From contig NZ_BAABBI010000002.1 in NCBI RefSeq assembly GCF_039537875.1, forward strand, positions 1 through 64,000: a DNA stretch of 64,000 bases, read 5' to 3'. This document shows, in pieces, positions 8,690 to 18,249 of this stretch (position 1 is its first letter; each line of letters starts with the position of its first letter). The notes under the pieces were generated by a model, which was given only the letters and a program-made list of their open reading frames with translations, searched no databases and was not told the origin of the DNA. The position numbers and the translations under genes are program-made. The DNA is from Corallibacter vietnamensis (GTDB lineage: Bacteria; Bacteroidota; Bacteroidia; Flavobacteriales; Flavobacteriaceae).

Positions 8690-9460
8690 ATGATTGCAAA
8701 TAAAATTAGGAGCCTTTATAAAGACATTTTTAAGTCTTATGATAATCCATCTTTAGAAAAACATATAGAGAAGATTATTGAACTAGATACATACCTTCCT
8801 CATAGCTCAACGTTTTTTTGTATTACCAATACTCAAGACCTAACTTTTGAATATATAAGTAAGAATATGTACCCTTGTGTAGGTCTCGATATAGAAAAGC
8901 TAAAACAAGACGCTATGAGATACTTTTGGAGTAGAATACATCCAGAAGATGTAGAACAGTGGTTAGCGGCTTTAAACGCGTTAATGGAGTTTACTTTGAG
9001 AGAGATTCCTGAAACCGTTAGAAAGAAGATGAGCTATACTTGGAATTATAGGTTTAAAAATGGAAATGATGAGTATGTAAATATTATACAAAATACTACT
9101 CCTTTAGAGTTTGATAGTGCAATGAAACCCATTATTGGGCTGGCGCACTATACAGTATTAGATCCTAAAATTAAACTTCAGGTTACTGCAACAGCAAAAT
9201 TCTTAAATGATAATAATGAGTATGAAACATTATACTTTAATAATTTTTCACAAAAACTACTAGCAAATACTGTTAGTAATAGAGAAAGGGACATAATTAG
9301 ACTTTTGGTGTTAAGCTATTCTAGTAAAGAAATAGGAGATAAATTAAACATTAGCCCTAATACTGTTGATACCCACAGACGAAATATTTTAAAGAAATTA
9401 AATTTAAACTCAACAGGGGAGTTAGTAGGTATGTTAAAACTGAATAGACATTTAATATAA
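8690..9460 (+). CDS. PAS-domain LuxR-family transcriptional regulator
   Basis: 256-residue cytoplasmic regulator. Residues of about 40-165 look like a PAS_3-type sensor, with the typical YFWSRIHPEDV segment followed by a YRFKNGNDEY strand. The C-terminus (about 193-250) is a LuxR/GerE helix-turn-helix: VSNRERDIIRLLVLSYSSKE, then LNISPNTVDTHRRNILKKL. No receiver domain is present, so it is not a classical response regulator; the signal is unknown. It is isolated between the tRNA terminator and a bidirectional terminator. A -7-like TAAATTTG (8663-8670) precedes the ATG. Confidence 0.87.
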   Translation: MIANKIRSLYKDIFKSYDNPSLEKHIEKIIELDTYLPHSSTFFCITNTQDLTFEYISKNMYPCVGLDIEKLKQDAMRYFWSRIHPEDVEQWLAALNALMEFTLREIPETVRKKMSYTWNYRFKNGNDEYVNIIQNTTPLEFDSAMKPIIGLAHYTVLDPKIKLQVTATAKFLNDNNEYETLYFNNFSQKLLANTVSNRERDIIRLLVLSYSSKEIGDKLNISPNTVDTHRRNILKKLNLNSTGELVGMLKLNRHLI

Positions 9461-9552
9461 AAAATACTCAATTTGAGTATTGCGTATACTTAAAAAGATT
9501 CAGAATTTTACACTGCTATTAATTAATTTGTAGGGAATTATAAAAAGGCCAT

Positions 9553-9585
9553 AGCCTAAAGTATTTATTTACTTTAGGCTTTTTT
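9553..9585. terminator. Bidirectional terminator between the LuxR gene and murF
   Basis: An 11-bp perfect stem, AGCCTAAAGTA (9553-9563) with TACTTTAGGCT (9570-9580), has A-rich and T-rich flanks. It serves both convergent genes and ends 3 bp from the murF stop codon. Confidence 0.88.
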
Positions 9586-9587
9586 AA

Positions 9588-10856
9588 TTATATCAAGTCT
9601 ATAATACGCTCAAGTGCCATGCCTCGAGAGCCTTTTATTAAAATATAAGCGTTGTTAAACTTTTTAGTTTCCAAAAACACTTTTAATGATTCAAAACTAT
9701 CAAATGTGTTTATACTCTTATCTGTATGAGATGTTTTGTGAAAATTTTTACCTGTTAAAAATACTTCGGCAAATGAATTGTTATCTAAATAACTTATGAT
9801 TGCTTGGTGTTCAAAATCAGAGTCTTTTCCTAGTTCAAACATATCTCCTAAAAAAAGAATTTTGTTTTCATGTTTTATCTGATGAAAATTTTCAAGAGCT
9901 GCTTTCATGCTTGTTGGATTTGCATTATAAGCATCTAATAAAATGGTATTATCTCCTTTTTTAATAAGTTGAGATCTGTTGTTACTTGGTGTATAATTTT
10001 CTATTGCGTGTTTTATATTGTTTAGAGATACTTTGAAATGATTACCTATAGCAATAGCAATGGCAATGTTTGTATAATTATATTTTCCGGTAAGTTTAGA
10101 GTCTATTTTAGTATTTTGATATGAGACAGATACATAAGGTTGGCATTCTAAAAAAGAAATGGTTTCATTGTTAAAAGAAACAATGTTATTATAGCCTTTT
10201 GTTTGAGTTATTTGAACTAAATCATCAGTATTTATAAAAATTGTTTTATTGTTTTCTTTTAGGTGATTGTATAGTTCAGATTTAGCTTTTATAACACCTT
10301 CAATACTACCAAAACCTTCTAGATGGGCTTTTCCAAAATTTGTGATAACACCATAATCTGGTAAAGCTATATTGCATAAAAAAGCAATTTCATTAGCATG
10401 GTTTGCACCCATTTCAACGATACCTATTTCTGTTGCGCTTGTCATCTTTAATAGCGTTAAAGGTACTCCTATGTGATTATTAAGGTTGCCTTTTGTTGCA
10501 CTGGTTTGATATTCTTGTGACAAGACTTCGTTTATTAGCTCTTTAGTGGTAGTTTTACCATTGCTTCCTGTTAGAGCTACTATAGGAATATTTAGTGTTA
10601 TCCTATGGTGAGTAGCCAGTTTTTGTAATGTATCTAATGTATTACTTACTAATATGCAATGATCGTTTAGTAAACCTTCTTTGTTATCTACAATACAGTA
10701 TTTAGCTCCTTTTTCTAAAGCTTGTTTACAAAATTTATTTCCGTCAAAATTATCTCCTTTTAATGCAAAATAGATATCATTAGGTTCAATGGTTCTAGTA
10801 TCAGTAGATACGTTGTTGCTATTTAAATATAGCTGATATATTTCTTCAATTTTCAT
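9588..10856 (-). CDS. murF: UDP-MurNAc-tripeptide--D-Ala-D-Ala ligase
   Basis: ATP-dependent ligase of 422 residues that adds D-Ala-D-Ala to the UDP-MurNAc-tripeptide, the last cytoplasmic step of the peptidoglycan stem peptide. It contains the Mur P-loop ALTGSNGKTTTKE (94-106), the STDTR motif of the N-domain, EMGANHANEIA, and LLDAYNANPTSM in the C-domain. Length is normal, slightly short at the N-terminus compared with E. coli. It lies downstream of gldJ on the same strand but is separated from it by a strong terminator. Confidence 0.94.
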   Translation of the reverse strand: MKIEEIYQLYLNSNNVSTDTRTIEPNDIYFALKGDNFDGNKFCKQALEKGAKYCIVDNKEGLLNDHCILVSNTLDTLQKLATHHRITLNIPIVALTGSNGKTTTKELINEVLSQEYQTSATKGNLNNHIGVPLTLLKMTSATEIGIVEMGANHANEIAFLCNIALPDYGVITNFGKAHLEGFGSIEGVIKAKSELYNHLKENNKTIFINTDDLVQITQTKGYNNIVSFNNETISFLECQPYVSVSYQNTKIDSKLTGKYNYTNIAIAIAIGNHFKVSLNNIKHAIENYTPSNNRSQLIKKGDNTILLDAYNANPTSMKAALENFHQIKHENKILFLGDMFELGKDSDFEHQAIISYLDNNSFAEVFLTGKNFHKTSHTDKSINTFDSFESLKVFLETKKFNNAYILIKGSRGMALERIIDLI

Positions 10857-10870
10857 AAAATAAATGTAAA

Positions 10871-10902
10871 AAAAAAGTCCTGATAATTATCAGGACTTTT
10901 TT
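10871..10902. terminator. Perfect 32-bp palindromic terminator after gldJ
   Basis: Positions 10871-10902 are fully self-complementary: A6-GTCCTGATAA and its complement, ending in T6. It lies 18 bp after the gldJ stop and would terminate gldJ. Being symmetrical, it works on both strands. Confidence 0.9.
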
Positions 10903-10920
10903 AAATATTGTTAAGTGAAA

Positions 10921-12609
10921 TTAGTTTTTACTCTTATTTCTTCCTTTAGATTTTGATCCAACTCTAGACATTGCGCATCTAAACCCAATGTAGTCTGTAG
11001 CCATATCTTGAGGGAAGTAACGACGTTGAGCAGGGTCTAACCAGTACTCTCTATCTTTCCAAGAGCCTCCTTTGTAAACACGAACTTCATCGTTGATTAA
11101 AGATGTTCTTTTGTCAGACTTGTCATATTCTCTAATCAATTGTCCTGAAGAATCAGATTCTACATGGTGCTTTGGAGAGTTGTACATTTTACTTGTCATT
11201 GAATTTTTATCACCGTCTTCCCCAAATTCATCTTCGTTAAAACTATCTCTGTAGTAACGAGAAGAACGCTTATCGCCATCTCTAAAGTTTCTATTGTCAC
11301 TTTTATCGAAGTTAGATCTTAAGTACGTTTCGTTTTCGTCTACTGCTACTTGTAAGATTTCTCCTGGAAGGTTTCTTGCAACTACTTTTCCGTTTGGTAA
11401 TGTATCATAAACAATATCATCTGTTGTTACTAATTTTACAGTGCCATCTTCATTGATTGCATTTTTAGTATATACGTTCCCACGGTAGTAGTTAAAATCA
11501 TTAAATTCATCATCAACAATTGGTCGGTATACATCAGCAACCCATTCAGCAACGTTTCCAGCCATATCGTATAAGCCAAAATCGTTTGGTTGATATGATT
11601 TTACTTTGTTTGTAATATCGGCATTGTCATCAGACCATCCTGCGATACCTCCATAATCACCTTTACCTTGCTTGAAATTAGCCAATTGATCACCTTTTAT
11701 TTTACGTCTTCCAGATCGTGTATATTGACCATCCCATGGATATTTTTTTCTTCCTCTATATATGTTATAACTTCTAACTTCTGTTAACCCTAAAGCTGCA
11801 TATTCCCATTCTGCTTCTGTTGGTAGTCTATATTTTGGAGAGATAATACCAGTTTCTCTTCCTGCATATACATTAATAGTGTCTCCAGAAGCTGTTGTTT
11901 GTGGTCTTCTTCTAGTGTTTTGTGGGTTTGTTAAACTGTCATTCCCTCCATAAACTTCTTTAGGAGCGTTGATGTAAGTGTCTGTATTGAATGTTTGCCC
12001 AGCTTCTACACTAGTAATTTTTGCATCTCTTGCAATGTACCCAGCATTTTCTAAATACATTTCGTTTACACGATCAGATCTCCAGTTTGCAAATTCAACC
12101 GCTTGAATCCAACTAACACCTACAACTGGATATTCTCCATAAGCAGGGTGGCGTAAATAGTTTTCAGTCATTACTTCGTTATAACCTAATCTATTTCTCC
12201 AAACTAAAGTATCTGGTAATGCACCGTCATAAATAGCTTTAAAGTTTTCGTCTGTTGGAGGATAAATGCGTTTAATCCAATCTAAATATTCAGTATACAT
12301 TTTATTGGTAACTTCTGTCTCATCCATATAAAAAGACATAACGTGTTGTTGGTTTGGTGTGTTGTTCCAATCATGCATTACATCGTCTTGAACTTGTCCC
12401 ATTGTAAAAGTACCACCTTCTACAAAAACTAATCCAGGAGCTGTTTCTTGCTCTTGAAATTTTGTATTGTACTGAAAACCTCCATCTTTAGAGTTTATAT
12501 CCCAACCTGTTGCTCTAGAACTGTTTGAGCTAGAAGATCTTTTACAACTAGTGATAGTTATTGATATTGCTAACACTAACAATACCTTAAATGCTGTTGT
12601 TTTTTTCAT
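10921..12609 (-). CDS. gldJ: Gliding motility lipoprotein GldJ
   Basis: 562-residue lipoprotein. The signal peptide ends in a lipobox with the lipidated cysteine at 22 (TITSCKR). The rest is a formylglycine-generating-enzyme-like (sulfatase-modifying) fold: FVEGGTFTMGQ near 63, YMDETEVTNKMY, RLPTEAEWEYAA, DMAGNVAEWVADVY and the closing FRCAMSRVG. The fold is used structurally in GldJ/GldK; no catalytic role is implied. GldJ is required for gliding and for stability of the T9SS motor-associated GldK. The neighbouring divergent porU and porV repeat the arrangement known from other gliding flavobacteria. Confidence 0.94.
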   Translation of the reverse strand: MKKTTAFKVLLVLAISITITSCKRSSSSNSSRATGWDINSKDGGFQYNTKFQEQETAPGLVFVEGGTFTMGQVQDDVMHDWNNTPNQQHVMSFYMDETEVTNKMYTEYLDWIKRIYPPTDENFKAIYDGALPDTLVWRNRLGYNEVMTENYLRHPAYGEYPVVGVSWIQAVEFANWRSDRVNEMYLENAGYIARDAKITSVEAGQTFNTDTYINAPKEVYGGNDSLTNPQNTRRRPQTTASGDTINVYAGRETGIISPKYRLPTEAEWEYAALGLTEVRSYNIYRGRKKYPWDGQYTRSGRRKIKGDQLANFKQGKGDYGGIAGWSDDNADITNKVKSYQPNDFGLYDMAGNVAEWVADVYRPIVDDEFNDFNYYRGNVYTKNAINEDGTVKLVTTDDIVYDTLPNGKVVARNLPGEILQVAVDENETYLRSNFDKSDNRNFRDGDKRSSRYYRDSFNEDEFGEDGDKNSMTSKMYNSPKHHVESDSSGQLIREYDKSDKRTSLINDEVRVYKGGSWKDREYWLDPAQRRYFPQDMATDYIGFRCAMSRVGSKSKGRNKSKN

Positions 12610-12649
12610 ATCTATACTTAATTAGGTAAGCCATTTATATTTTGGAGCC

Positions 12650-12679
12650 GCAATATAAGAATTATCGGTTATAATACAA
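12650..12679 (-). promoter_or_regulatory. Promoter of gldJ
   Basis: On the minus strand, TTG (12679-12677), exactly 19 bp, then TATATTGC (12657-12650). The -7 differs slightly from TAnnTTTG. It lies about 40 bp before the gldJ ATG. Confidence 0.65.
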
Positions 12680-12810
12680 GCAATTTTTTAAATTTTAAAC
12701 AAGAAAAAAATGTATTTCATCCTATTTATTGTGCGTTACATCGATGTTTTTTTAAATTTTCAACTCCCTTATTGTAGCTTAATAACGTGCGGTTTTTTAT
12801 TTTATTATTG

Positions 12811-12818
12811 TAAATTTG
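12811..12818 (+). promoter_or_regulatory. Possible -7 element of porU
   Basis: TAAATTTG fits TAnnTTTG and lies 65 bp before the porU ATG, in the 274-bp divergent gldJ-porU region. No convincing TTG lies at the correct distance. The rest of this intergenic region is AT-rich with no gene that I can support. Confidence 0.4.
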
Positions 12819-12883
12819 AAACGTTTTTTTAAAAAAAAATATTTTATAGTAATAACCTACAAAAATTAGCGTTATTGTAAACA

Positions 12884-15800
12884 ATGAAAAAGAAATCTTT
12901 ACTATTTGCATTTTTGCTTTTCCTCACTATGTTTTGTTTTTCTCAACAAAAACGTTTTGAAATACAATGGACTGGCACCAAAACTCTCTCTAATGAAACC
13001 TTTTCTTTAGAGGTTCCTGCTTTTAATGATAAAAACTTTAATTATAGTCTAGATAAGGGTTTACAATTTATAGAACAGTGGGATGTAGCACAAGCTTTAA
13101 ATGAACAATCAGTTAGCGTTACTAATGTTTCTTATCAGAACATTTCTAGAAATGAACTAAAAGGGCTTAACATCAATAACATTCCTAATACGTTAACATA
13201 TGAATTAAAAAATGCTGTTGCTAGGAATAAGCGTTCTGCTTTTTTTTCAATTTCACCTATTGTAAAACAAAACGGCGTTTTTAAAAAAATAACAGCATTT
13301 ACTATAAATTATGCTAATGGAAATGTTGCATCAAGAAATAATTCTTTTTCTAGTAATGCTATAATAAATTCTGTTCTTGAAACTGGTCAATGGTTTAGGT
13401 TTTATGTAAACAAATCAGGAGTTCACCAAATTTCAAAAGCATTTTTACAGCAAATGGGTATTAATATTAATACCATTGATCCGAGAACAATAAAGCTTTA
13501 TGGAAATGGTGGTAAAATGATACCGTATGCTAATTCAGAACCATACCCAATAGATTTACAAGAAAACGCTATTCGTGTTGTTGGTGAAGAAGACGGCTTT
13601 TTTCATGAGTTTGATTATATTCTATTTTATGCACAAGGACCAGAAGGAGATATTGATGATACAACTATAAACACTCATATAAATCCTTACACTGATACAT
13701 CATATTATTACATTAATATAAGCCCCGGAAATGGAAAGCGAATACAACCTTTTTTACAGCCATCTGGAAACCCTGATATAACCATCAATACATTTCATGA
13801 CTATCAATACCATGAATTAGATGAGTATAATTTGGTTAACGTAGGTCGTAGGTGGTTTGGTGATCGTTTTGATGTAGAAACAAATAAAACATTTGATTTT
13901 GTTTTTCCTGATTTAGTGACTTCAGAACCAGTGAAATTCAAAACAATAGTTGCATCAGCCTCTGAAGCTCCTACAAGTATGCAGGTAAAAATAAATGGTA
14001 CAGATGTAGCAAATTTAGTTATTCCAGAAGTATCAGATAGTAACTTTGCTACGGAAGCTAGTTTTACAGATAATGTAACAGTAAATTCAGGAATGGTATC
14101 AGTAAATTATAATTTTGATAATTCCAGTAATCCATCTGCTTCAGGTTATATAGACTATATTGCTTTAGAAGCAACAAGAGCTTTGAATTTTCCTGGAACA
14201 CAATTTAAGTTTTATAATAAATCAGTAGCACAAACATCTGGAATAGGTGAGTATAATATGACTAATGCATCACAAGTTTCAGAAGTATGGAATATTACAG
14301 ATATATACAATGTTACAACATATGTTAATTCAAATGCTAGCGCTAATATTAGTTTTAAATCAACACTTGGTTCGTTAAAAAAGTATGTAGCCGTAACACC
14401 TTTAAATTATTACCAACCATTATTAGCTCCAAATCCTTTTGTGTTTAATCAAAATCTTAAAGGGACCATTTTTCAAAATGAACAAGGACAGTTTCAAGAT
14501 ATAGATTACTTAATAATTACACCTGCATTATTATATAATCAAGCAGAACGTTTAGCACAAATAAATAGAGTGAATAATGGATTAACTGTAAAGGTTGTTA
14601 CACTAGATCAAATTTACCTAGAATTCAGTTCGGGTAATCAAGATGTTGGAGCTATTAGAAACTTTGTGAAATATGTATATGATAATGCAAGCTCACCAGA
14701 AAACAAGTTGAAGTATTTGTGTATGTTTGGAGATGCTTCATTTGATTATAAAGATAGAATCCAAAATAATACCAATATAGTCCCGTCATGGCATGCCTAT
14801 GAGAGTTTTAATTTAACAAGTTCATTTATTTCAGACGATTTTTTTGGTATGATGGATAGTAATGAAGGAAGTATGCATACGGCAGATAAATTAGATATTG
14901 CTGTAGGTAGAATTCTTGCAGCTTCTCCACAACAAGCAAATGAGTTGTTAGCAAAAATAGAAAACTACTACAGTCAGGCTTCTTACGGTAATTGGCGAAA
15001 TAATTTTGTTGTAATATCTGATGATATTGATGAAGAATGGGAGCGCGTTTTACAGGAAACTACAGATCATATTGCAGATGAAGTATCAACAGAAAAACCT
15101 TTTATTAATGCAATTAAAATTCACGCAGATGCTTTTCAACAAGAGTCAACTGCAGGAGGACAAAGATATCCTACAGTAAATACAGCTGTTATAAACGCTA
15201 TTGAAAATGGCGCATTGGTCGTAAATTACTTTGGGCATGGTGGTGAAGATGGTCTAGCTCAAGAACGTATTTTTGATAAGTCTGAAGGAGAAAATCTTAA
15301 TAATGTTTGTAAGCAGACCTGTTTTATAACAGTTACCTGTGAGTATACCAGGTTTGATAATCCGTTCAGGCCAACAGCAGGAGAATTTATTTATTGGAAT
15401 AAAAATGGCGGAGCAATCGGACTAATTACAACGACGAGACAGATTTTCGTTAATGTTGGTATTTCATTTAATACCACATTAGATGAATACTTGTTTTCTT
15501 TTAGTGATAATGATGATTATGACGATTACGAATATCCAACAATGGCAGAAGCTTTAAGGTTAACAAAAGTTGATCCTCAAATTTCAGGTATAAGCCAAAG
15601 ACGATTAGTGTTTTTTATTGGAGATCCAGCAATGAAATTAGCGTTTCCAGAACCCCAAATACGATTAACACACATTAATGATAACCCTATCGGAAGTAAT
15701 TCTGATGTGTTACAAGCATTAAGTCATGCAAAGCTAGCAGGGGAAGTTACAGATTTGTCAGGAAATGTGCTTTCAAATTATAATGGAGAGCTTTCTGCAA

Positions 15801-16774
15801 CAATTTATGATAAAAATGTAGAACGACAAACATTAGCCAATGATAGAGTTAGAGAAGGGAATCAGCTTATAATTATGGATTTTGAAACACTAGGTTCAAT
15901 TATATTTAGAGGACAAGCAACCGTAACAAACGGACAGTTTGAATTCGATTTTATAGTGCCTAGAGATATTGGTATTCCTGTAGGACTAGGCAAAGCAAGT
16001 TTTTATGCAAAAAATGGAGAAACTTTTCAAGATCATACAGGCGCAAATGTTACTGAATTAAGAATAGGTGGTTTAAATGAAAATGCGCCAGAAGATAATC
16101 AAGGCCCATTAATAAACCTTTTTATGAATGATGAAAGTTTTGTTTCTGGAGGTATCACAAATGAATCACCAAGCTTACTTGTTAAACTTGAAGATGAAAA
16201 CGGTATAAATACCGCTAGTGGTATTGGTCATGATATTGTAGCTATTATAGATGGAGATGAGACAAACCAATACGTCCTTAACGATTATTACCAAACAGAT
16301 CTTGATGTTTATCAAAAAGGAAGTCTCACATACCCATTTAGAGACTTGTCTCCAGGACTTCATACATTAACTGTAAAAGCTTGGGATGTATATAATAACT
16401 CATCAACATCAGAAATACAATTTGTAGTATACGATAAAGATCAAGGTCTCGTTATAGATCACGTGCTTAATTACCCTAATCCGTTTGTAAATTATACAGA
16501 ATTTTGGTTTAATCACAATAGTCCTGAACCATTAAACGTTACGGTACAAATATTTACAGTATCAGGTAAATTGGTAAAAACACTTACAGGACAAACCAAT
16601 ACAGCCCAATGCTGTAATCAAGGAGGTTCAACACTTTCAAGAGATATCATTTGGGATGGACGCGATGATTTTGGAGACCGCATAGGAAAAGGTGTTTATA
16701 TCTATAAACTTACTGTAGTTTCCAGTACAACGAATAAACGTGCCGAAAAAATAGAGAAACTTGTTATACTATAA
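12884..16774 (+). CDS. porU: Type IX secretion system sortase PorU
   Basis: 1296-residue gingipain-like (C25) cysteine peptidase exported with a signal peptide (about 1-20). PorU sits on the cell surface, removes the C-terminal sorting domain of T9SS cargo and attaches cargo to the envelope. The catalytic dyad is visible as H785 in NYFGHGGEDG and C819 in TVTCEYTRFDNP. N-terminal beta domains precede the catalytic core, and a C-terminal Ig-like region ends in NYPNPFVNYTEFWF and KGVYIYKLTV, which resembles a sorting tail. Its length is typical of flavobacterial PorU. It is followed 124 bp later by porV. Confidence 0.94.
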   Translation: MKKKSLLFAFLLFLTMFCFSQQKRFEIQWTGTKTLSNETFSLEVPAFNDKNFNYSLDKGLQFIEQWDVAQALNEQSVSVTNVSYQNISRNELKGLNINNIPNTLTYELKNAVARNKRSAFFSISPIVKQNGVFKKITAFTINYANGNVASRNNSFSSNAIINSVLETGQWFRFYVNKSGVHQISKAFLQQMGININTIDPRTIKLYGNGGKMIPYANSEPYPIDLQENAIRVVGEEDGFFHEFDYILFYAQGPEGDIDDTTINTHINPYTDTSYYYINISPGNGKRIQPFLQPSGNPDITINTFHDYQYHELDEYNLVNVGRRWFGDRFDVETNKTFDFVFPDLVTSEPVKFKTIVASASEAPTSMQVKINGTDVANLVIPEVSDSNFATEASFTDNVTVNSGMVSVNYNFDNSSNPSASGYIDYIALEATRALNFPGTQFKFYNKSVAQTSGIGEYNMTNASQVSEVWNITDIYNVTTYVNSNASANISFKSTLGSLKKYVAVTPLNYYQPLLAPNPFVFNQNLKGTIFQNEQGQFQDIDYLIITPALLYNQAERLAQINRVNNGLTVKVVTLDQIYLEFSSGNQDVGAIRNFVKYVYDNASSPENKLKYLCMFGDASFDYKDRIQNNTNIVPSWHAYESFNLTSSFISDDFFGMMDSNEGSMHTADKLDIAVGRILAASPQQANELLAKIENYYSQASYGNWRNNFVVISDDIDEEWERVLQETTDHIADEVSTEKPFINAIKIHADAFQQESTAGGQRYPTVNTAVINAIENGALVVNYFGHGGEDGLAQERIFDKSEGENLNNVCKQTCFITVTCEYTRFDNPFRPTAGEFIYWNKNGGAIGLITTTRQIFVNVGISFNTTLDEYLFSFSDNDDYDDYEYPTMAEALRLTKVDPQISGISQRRLVFFIGDPAMKLAFPEPQIRLTHINDNPIGSNSDVLQALSHAKLAGEVTDLSGNVLSNYNGELSATIYDKNVERQTLANDRVREGNQLIIMDFETLGSIIFRGQATVTNGQFEFDFIVPRDIGIPVGLGKASFYAKNGETFQDHTGANVTELRIGGLNENAPEDNQGPLINLFMNDESFVSGGITNESPSLLVKLEDENGINTASGIGHDIVAIIDGDETNQYVLNDYYQTDLDVYQKGSLTYPFRDLSPGLHTLTVKAWDVYNNSSTSEIQFVVYDKDQGLVIDHVLNYPNPFVNYTEFWFNHNSPEPLNVTVQIFTVSGKLVKTLTGQTNTAQCCNQGGSTLSRDIIWDGRDDFGDRIGKGVYIYKLTVVSSTTNKRAEKIEKLVIL

Positions 16775-16790
16775 TAATAATTTATATTTG
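16761..16790 (+). promoter_or_regulatory. Promoter of porV
   Basis: TTG (16761-16763), exactly 19 bp, TATATTTG (16783-16790): a perfect match to the Bacteroidota consensus. The -33 lies inside the last codons of porU, so porV can be transcribed independently with a leader of about 100 nt. Confidence 0.85.
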
Positions 16791-16810
16791 TCAAAATAAA
16801 CAGAATAGAT

Positions 16811-16866
16811 GAAACATCCATGTCTAACAAAATAGGCATACTAATGAATGATTATTTGGATGTTCC
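16811..16866 (+). promoter_or_regulatory. Inverted repeat in the porV leader
   Basis: GAAACATCCA (16811-16820) and TGGATGTTCC (16857-16866) can pair at 9 of 10 positions around a 36-base loop, between the porV promoter and its ATG at 16899. Both arms are followed closely by CATG. It may be an mRNA structure or a protein-binding site; function is not known. Confidence 0.5.
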
Positions 16867-16898
16867 ATGCAACTGTTTTAAAATAATGAAAATCACAC

Positions 16899-18140
16899 AT
16901 GAAAAATCAGATTTTAATTTTACTAGCAAGCTTTTTTGCCATTCAAACACAAGCACAAACACTCACTACTATAAAGCCTGATATTAATGACTCTAGAGTT
17001 ATTACAACAGGAGTACCTTTTATGCTTATCGCAACCGATGCAAGAGCAGCTGCAATGGGAGATATGGGTGTAGCGACTTCTGTTGATGCTTACTCACAAC
17101 AATGGAACTCTTCAAAATATGCGTTTTCTGAAACCAAGCAAGGCTTTAGTGTAAACTATACACCTTATCTTACTAAATTGGTAAATGATATTTCTTTAGG
17201 ATATGTTACGTACTATAACAGATTAAGTGAAAAAAGTGCATTTGCAGCAAGTTTTAAATATTTTTCTCTAGGAGAAATAGAGTTGCTTTATAGTGAACAA
17301 GATATTCCAAGAATAGCAAAGCCTAACGAGTTAACAGTAGACGTGTCTTATGCCCTAAAGTTAAGTGAGCAGTTTGCAATGTCTGTAGCGATGCGATTTT
17401 TACGGTCTGATTTAAAAATTGATGCAATTAATCCTGATGCGTCTGCAGCAAGCACCTTTGGTGTTGATATCTCTGGATATTACCAAAGTGAAGAAGAAGC
17501 TTATAACAGTTTTAACGGACGTACACGTTTAGGGTTTGCCATTCAAAATATAGGACCAAAGTTCGAGTATGAAGATGGAGGAATTCCTAATTTTCAACCT
17601 ACAACCTTACGTTTAGGAGGTGGTTTTGACTTTATCCTAGACGATTATAATACTGTAGCAGTAACTGCCGAAGTAACAAAGTTATTGGTGCCAACACCGC
17701 CTGTTACAGGAGAACTGATAGAGTATGAAGAAGTAAATGGAGAAGAAGGTTATCAAGAAGGAGAAGATACCTTTGTAAGTAAGGTTCCTGATTATATAAT
17801 TGATGGGAAGTCTCGTGATGTAGGGTTTTTTAAAGGGATGTTTCAATCTTTTGGTGATGCGCCAGGTGGTTTCAGCGAAGAGATTAAAGAGTTTACTTGG
17901 GCATTAGGAGCAGAGTATAGGTATCAAGAATCTTTTGCATTTAGAGCAGGTTATTTTAATGAAGCAGAAGAAAAAGGGGCAAGAAAATATTTTGCTATAG
18001 GTGCAGGTTTTAAATACAATGTTGTTGGTATAGATTTATCATATTTGTTTTCTGCATCAAAAGTTCAAAACCCATTAGAGAATACACTTCGTTTCTCTTT
18101 AACCTTTAATATAGGTTCTGGCACTTACACAGAATATTAA
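16899..18140 (+). CDS. porV: Type IX secretion outer-membrane protein PorV
   Basis: 413-residue outer-membrane beta-barrel (FadL-like) with a signal peptide ending at QTQAQ (about 20). The family hallmark LIATDARAAAMGDMGVATS follows the mature N-terminus. The strand-rich body ends in an aromatic-poor but barrel-like C-terminus. PorV is the shuttle that carries cargo from the SprA translocon to the PorU sortase. Adjacent porU supports this. A hairpin terminator follows. Confidence 0.94.
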   Translation: MKNQILILLASFFAIQTQAQTLTTIKPDINDSRVITTGVPFMLIATDARAAAMGDMGVATSVDAYSQQWNSSKYAFSETKQGFSVNYTPYLTKLVNDISLGYVTYYNRLSEKSAFAASFKYFSLGEIELLYSEQDIPRIAKPNELTVDVSYALKLSEQFAMSVAMRFLRSDLKIDAINPDASAASTFGVDISGYYQSEEEAYNSFNGRTRLGFAIQNIGPKFEYEDGGIPNFQPTTLRLGGGFDFILDDYNTVAVTAEVTKLLVPTPPVTGELIEYEEVNGEEGYQEGEDTFVSKVPDYIIDGKSRDVGFFKGMFQSFGDAPGGFSEEIKEFTWALGAEYRYQESFAFRAGYFNEAEEKGARKYFAIGAGFKYNVVGIDLSYLFSASKVQNPLENTLRFSLTFNIGSGTYTEY

Positions 18141-18166
18141 TAAATAATACACTATTCAAATACATT

Positions 18167-18197
18167 AAAACTATTGCTTTTTGCAATAGTTTTTTTG
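18167..18197 (+). terminator. Terminator of porV
   Basis: AAAACTATTGC (18167-18177) pairs with GCAATAGTTTT (18183-18193) over a 5-base loop and continues into T's. It starts 26 bp after the porV stop. Confidence 0.88.
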
Positions 18198-18249
18198 TCT
18201 AAAATACTATCAGTAACTTTAGTATCTACTAAATGAGATTTTACAATAC

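Noticed and set aside
8542..9460. Genomic island integrated at tRNA-Val
   Set aside because: There is no integrase and no repeat of the tRNA 3' end downstream; the PAS-LuxR gene has normal composition.
12726..12911. 61-residue minus-strand frame between gldJ and porU
   Set aside because: It overlaps the porU start and signal peptide, is Phe/Lys/Ile-rich as expected from AT-rich DNA, and would conflict with the promoter elements.
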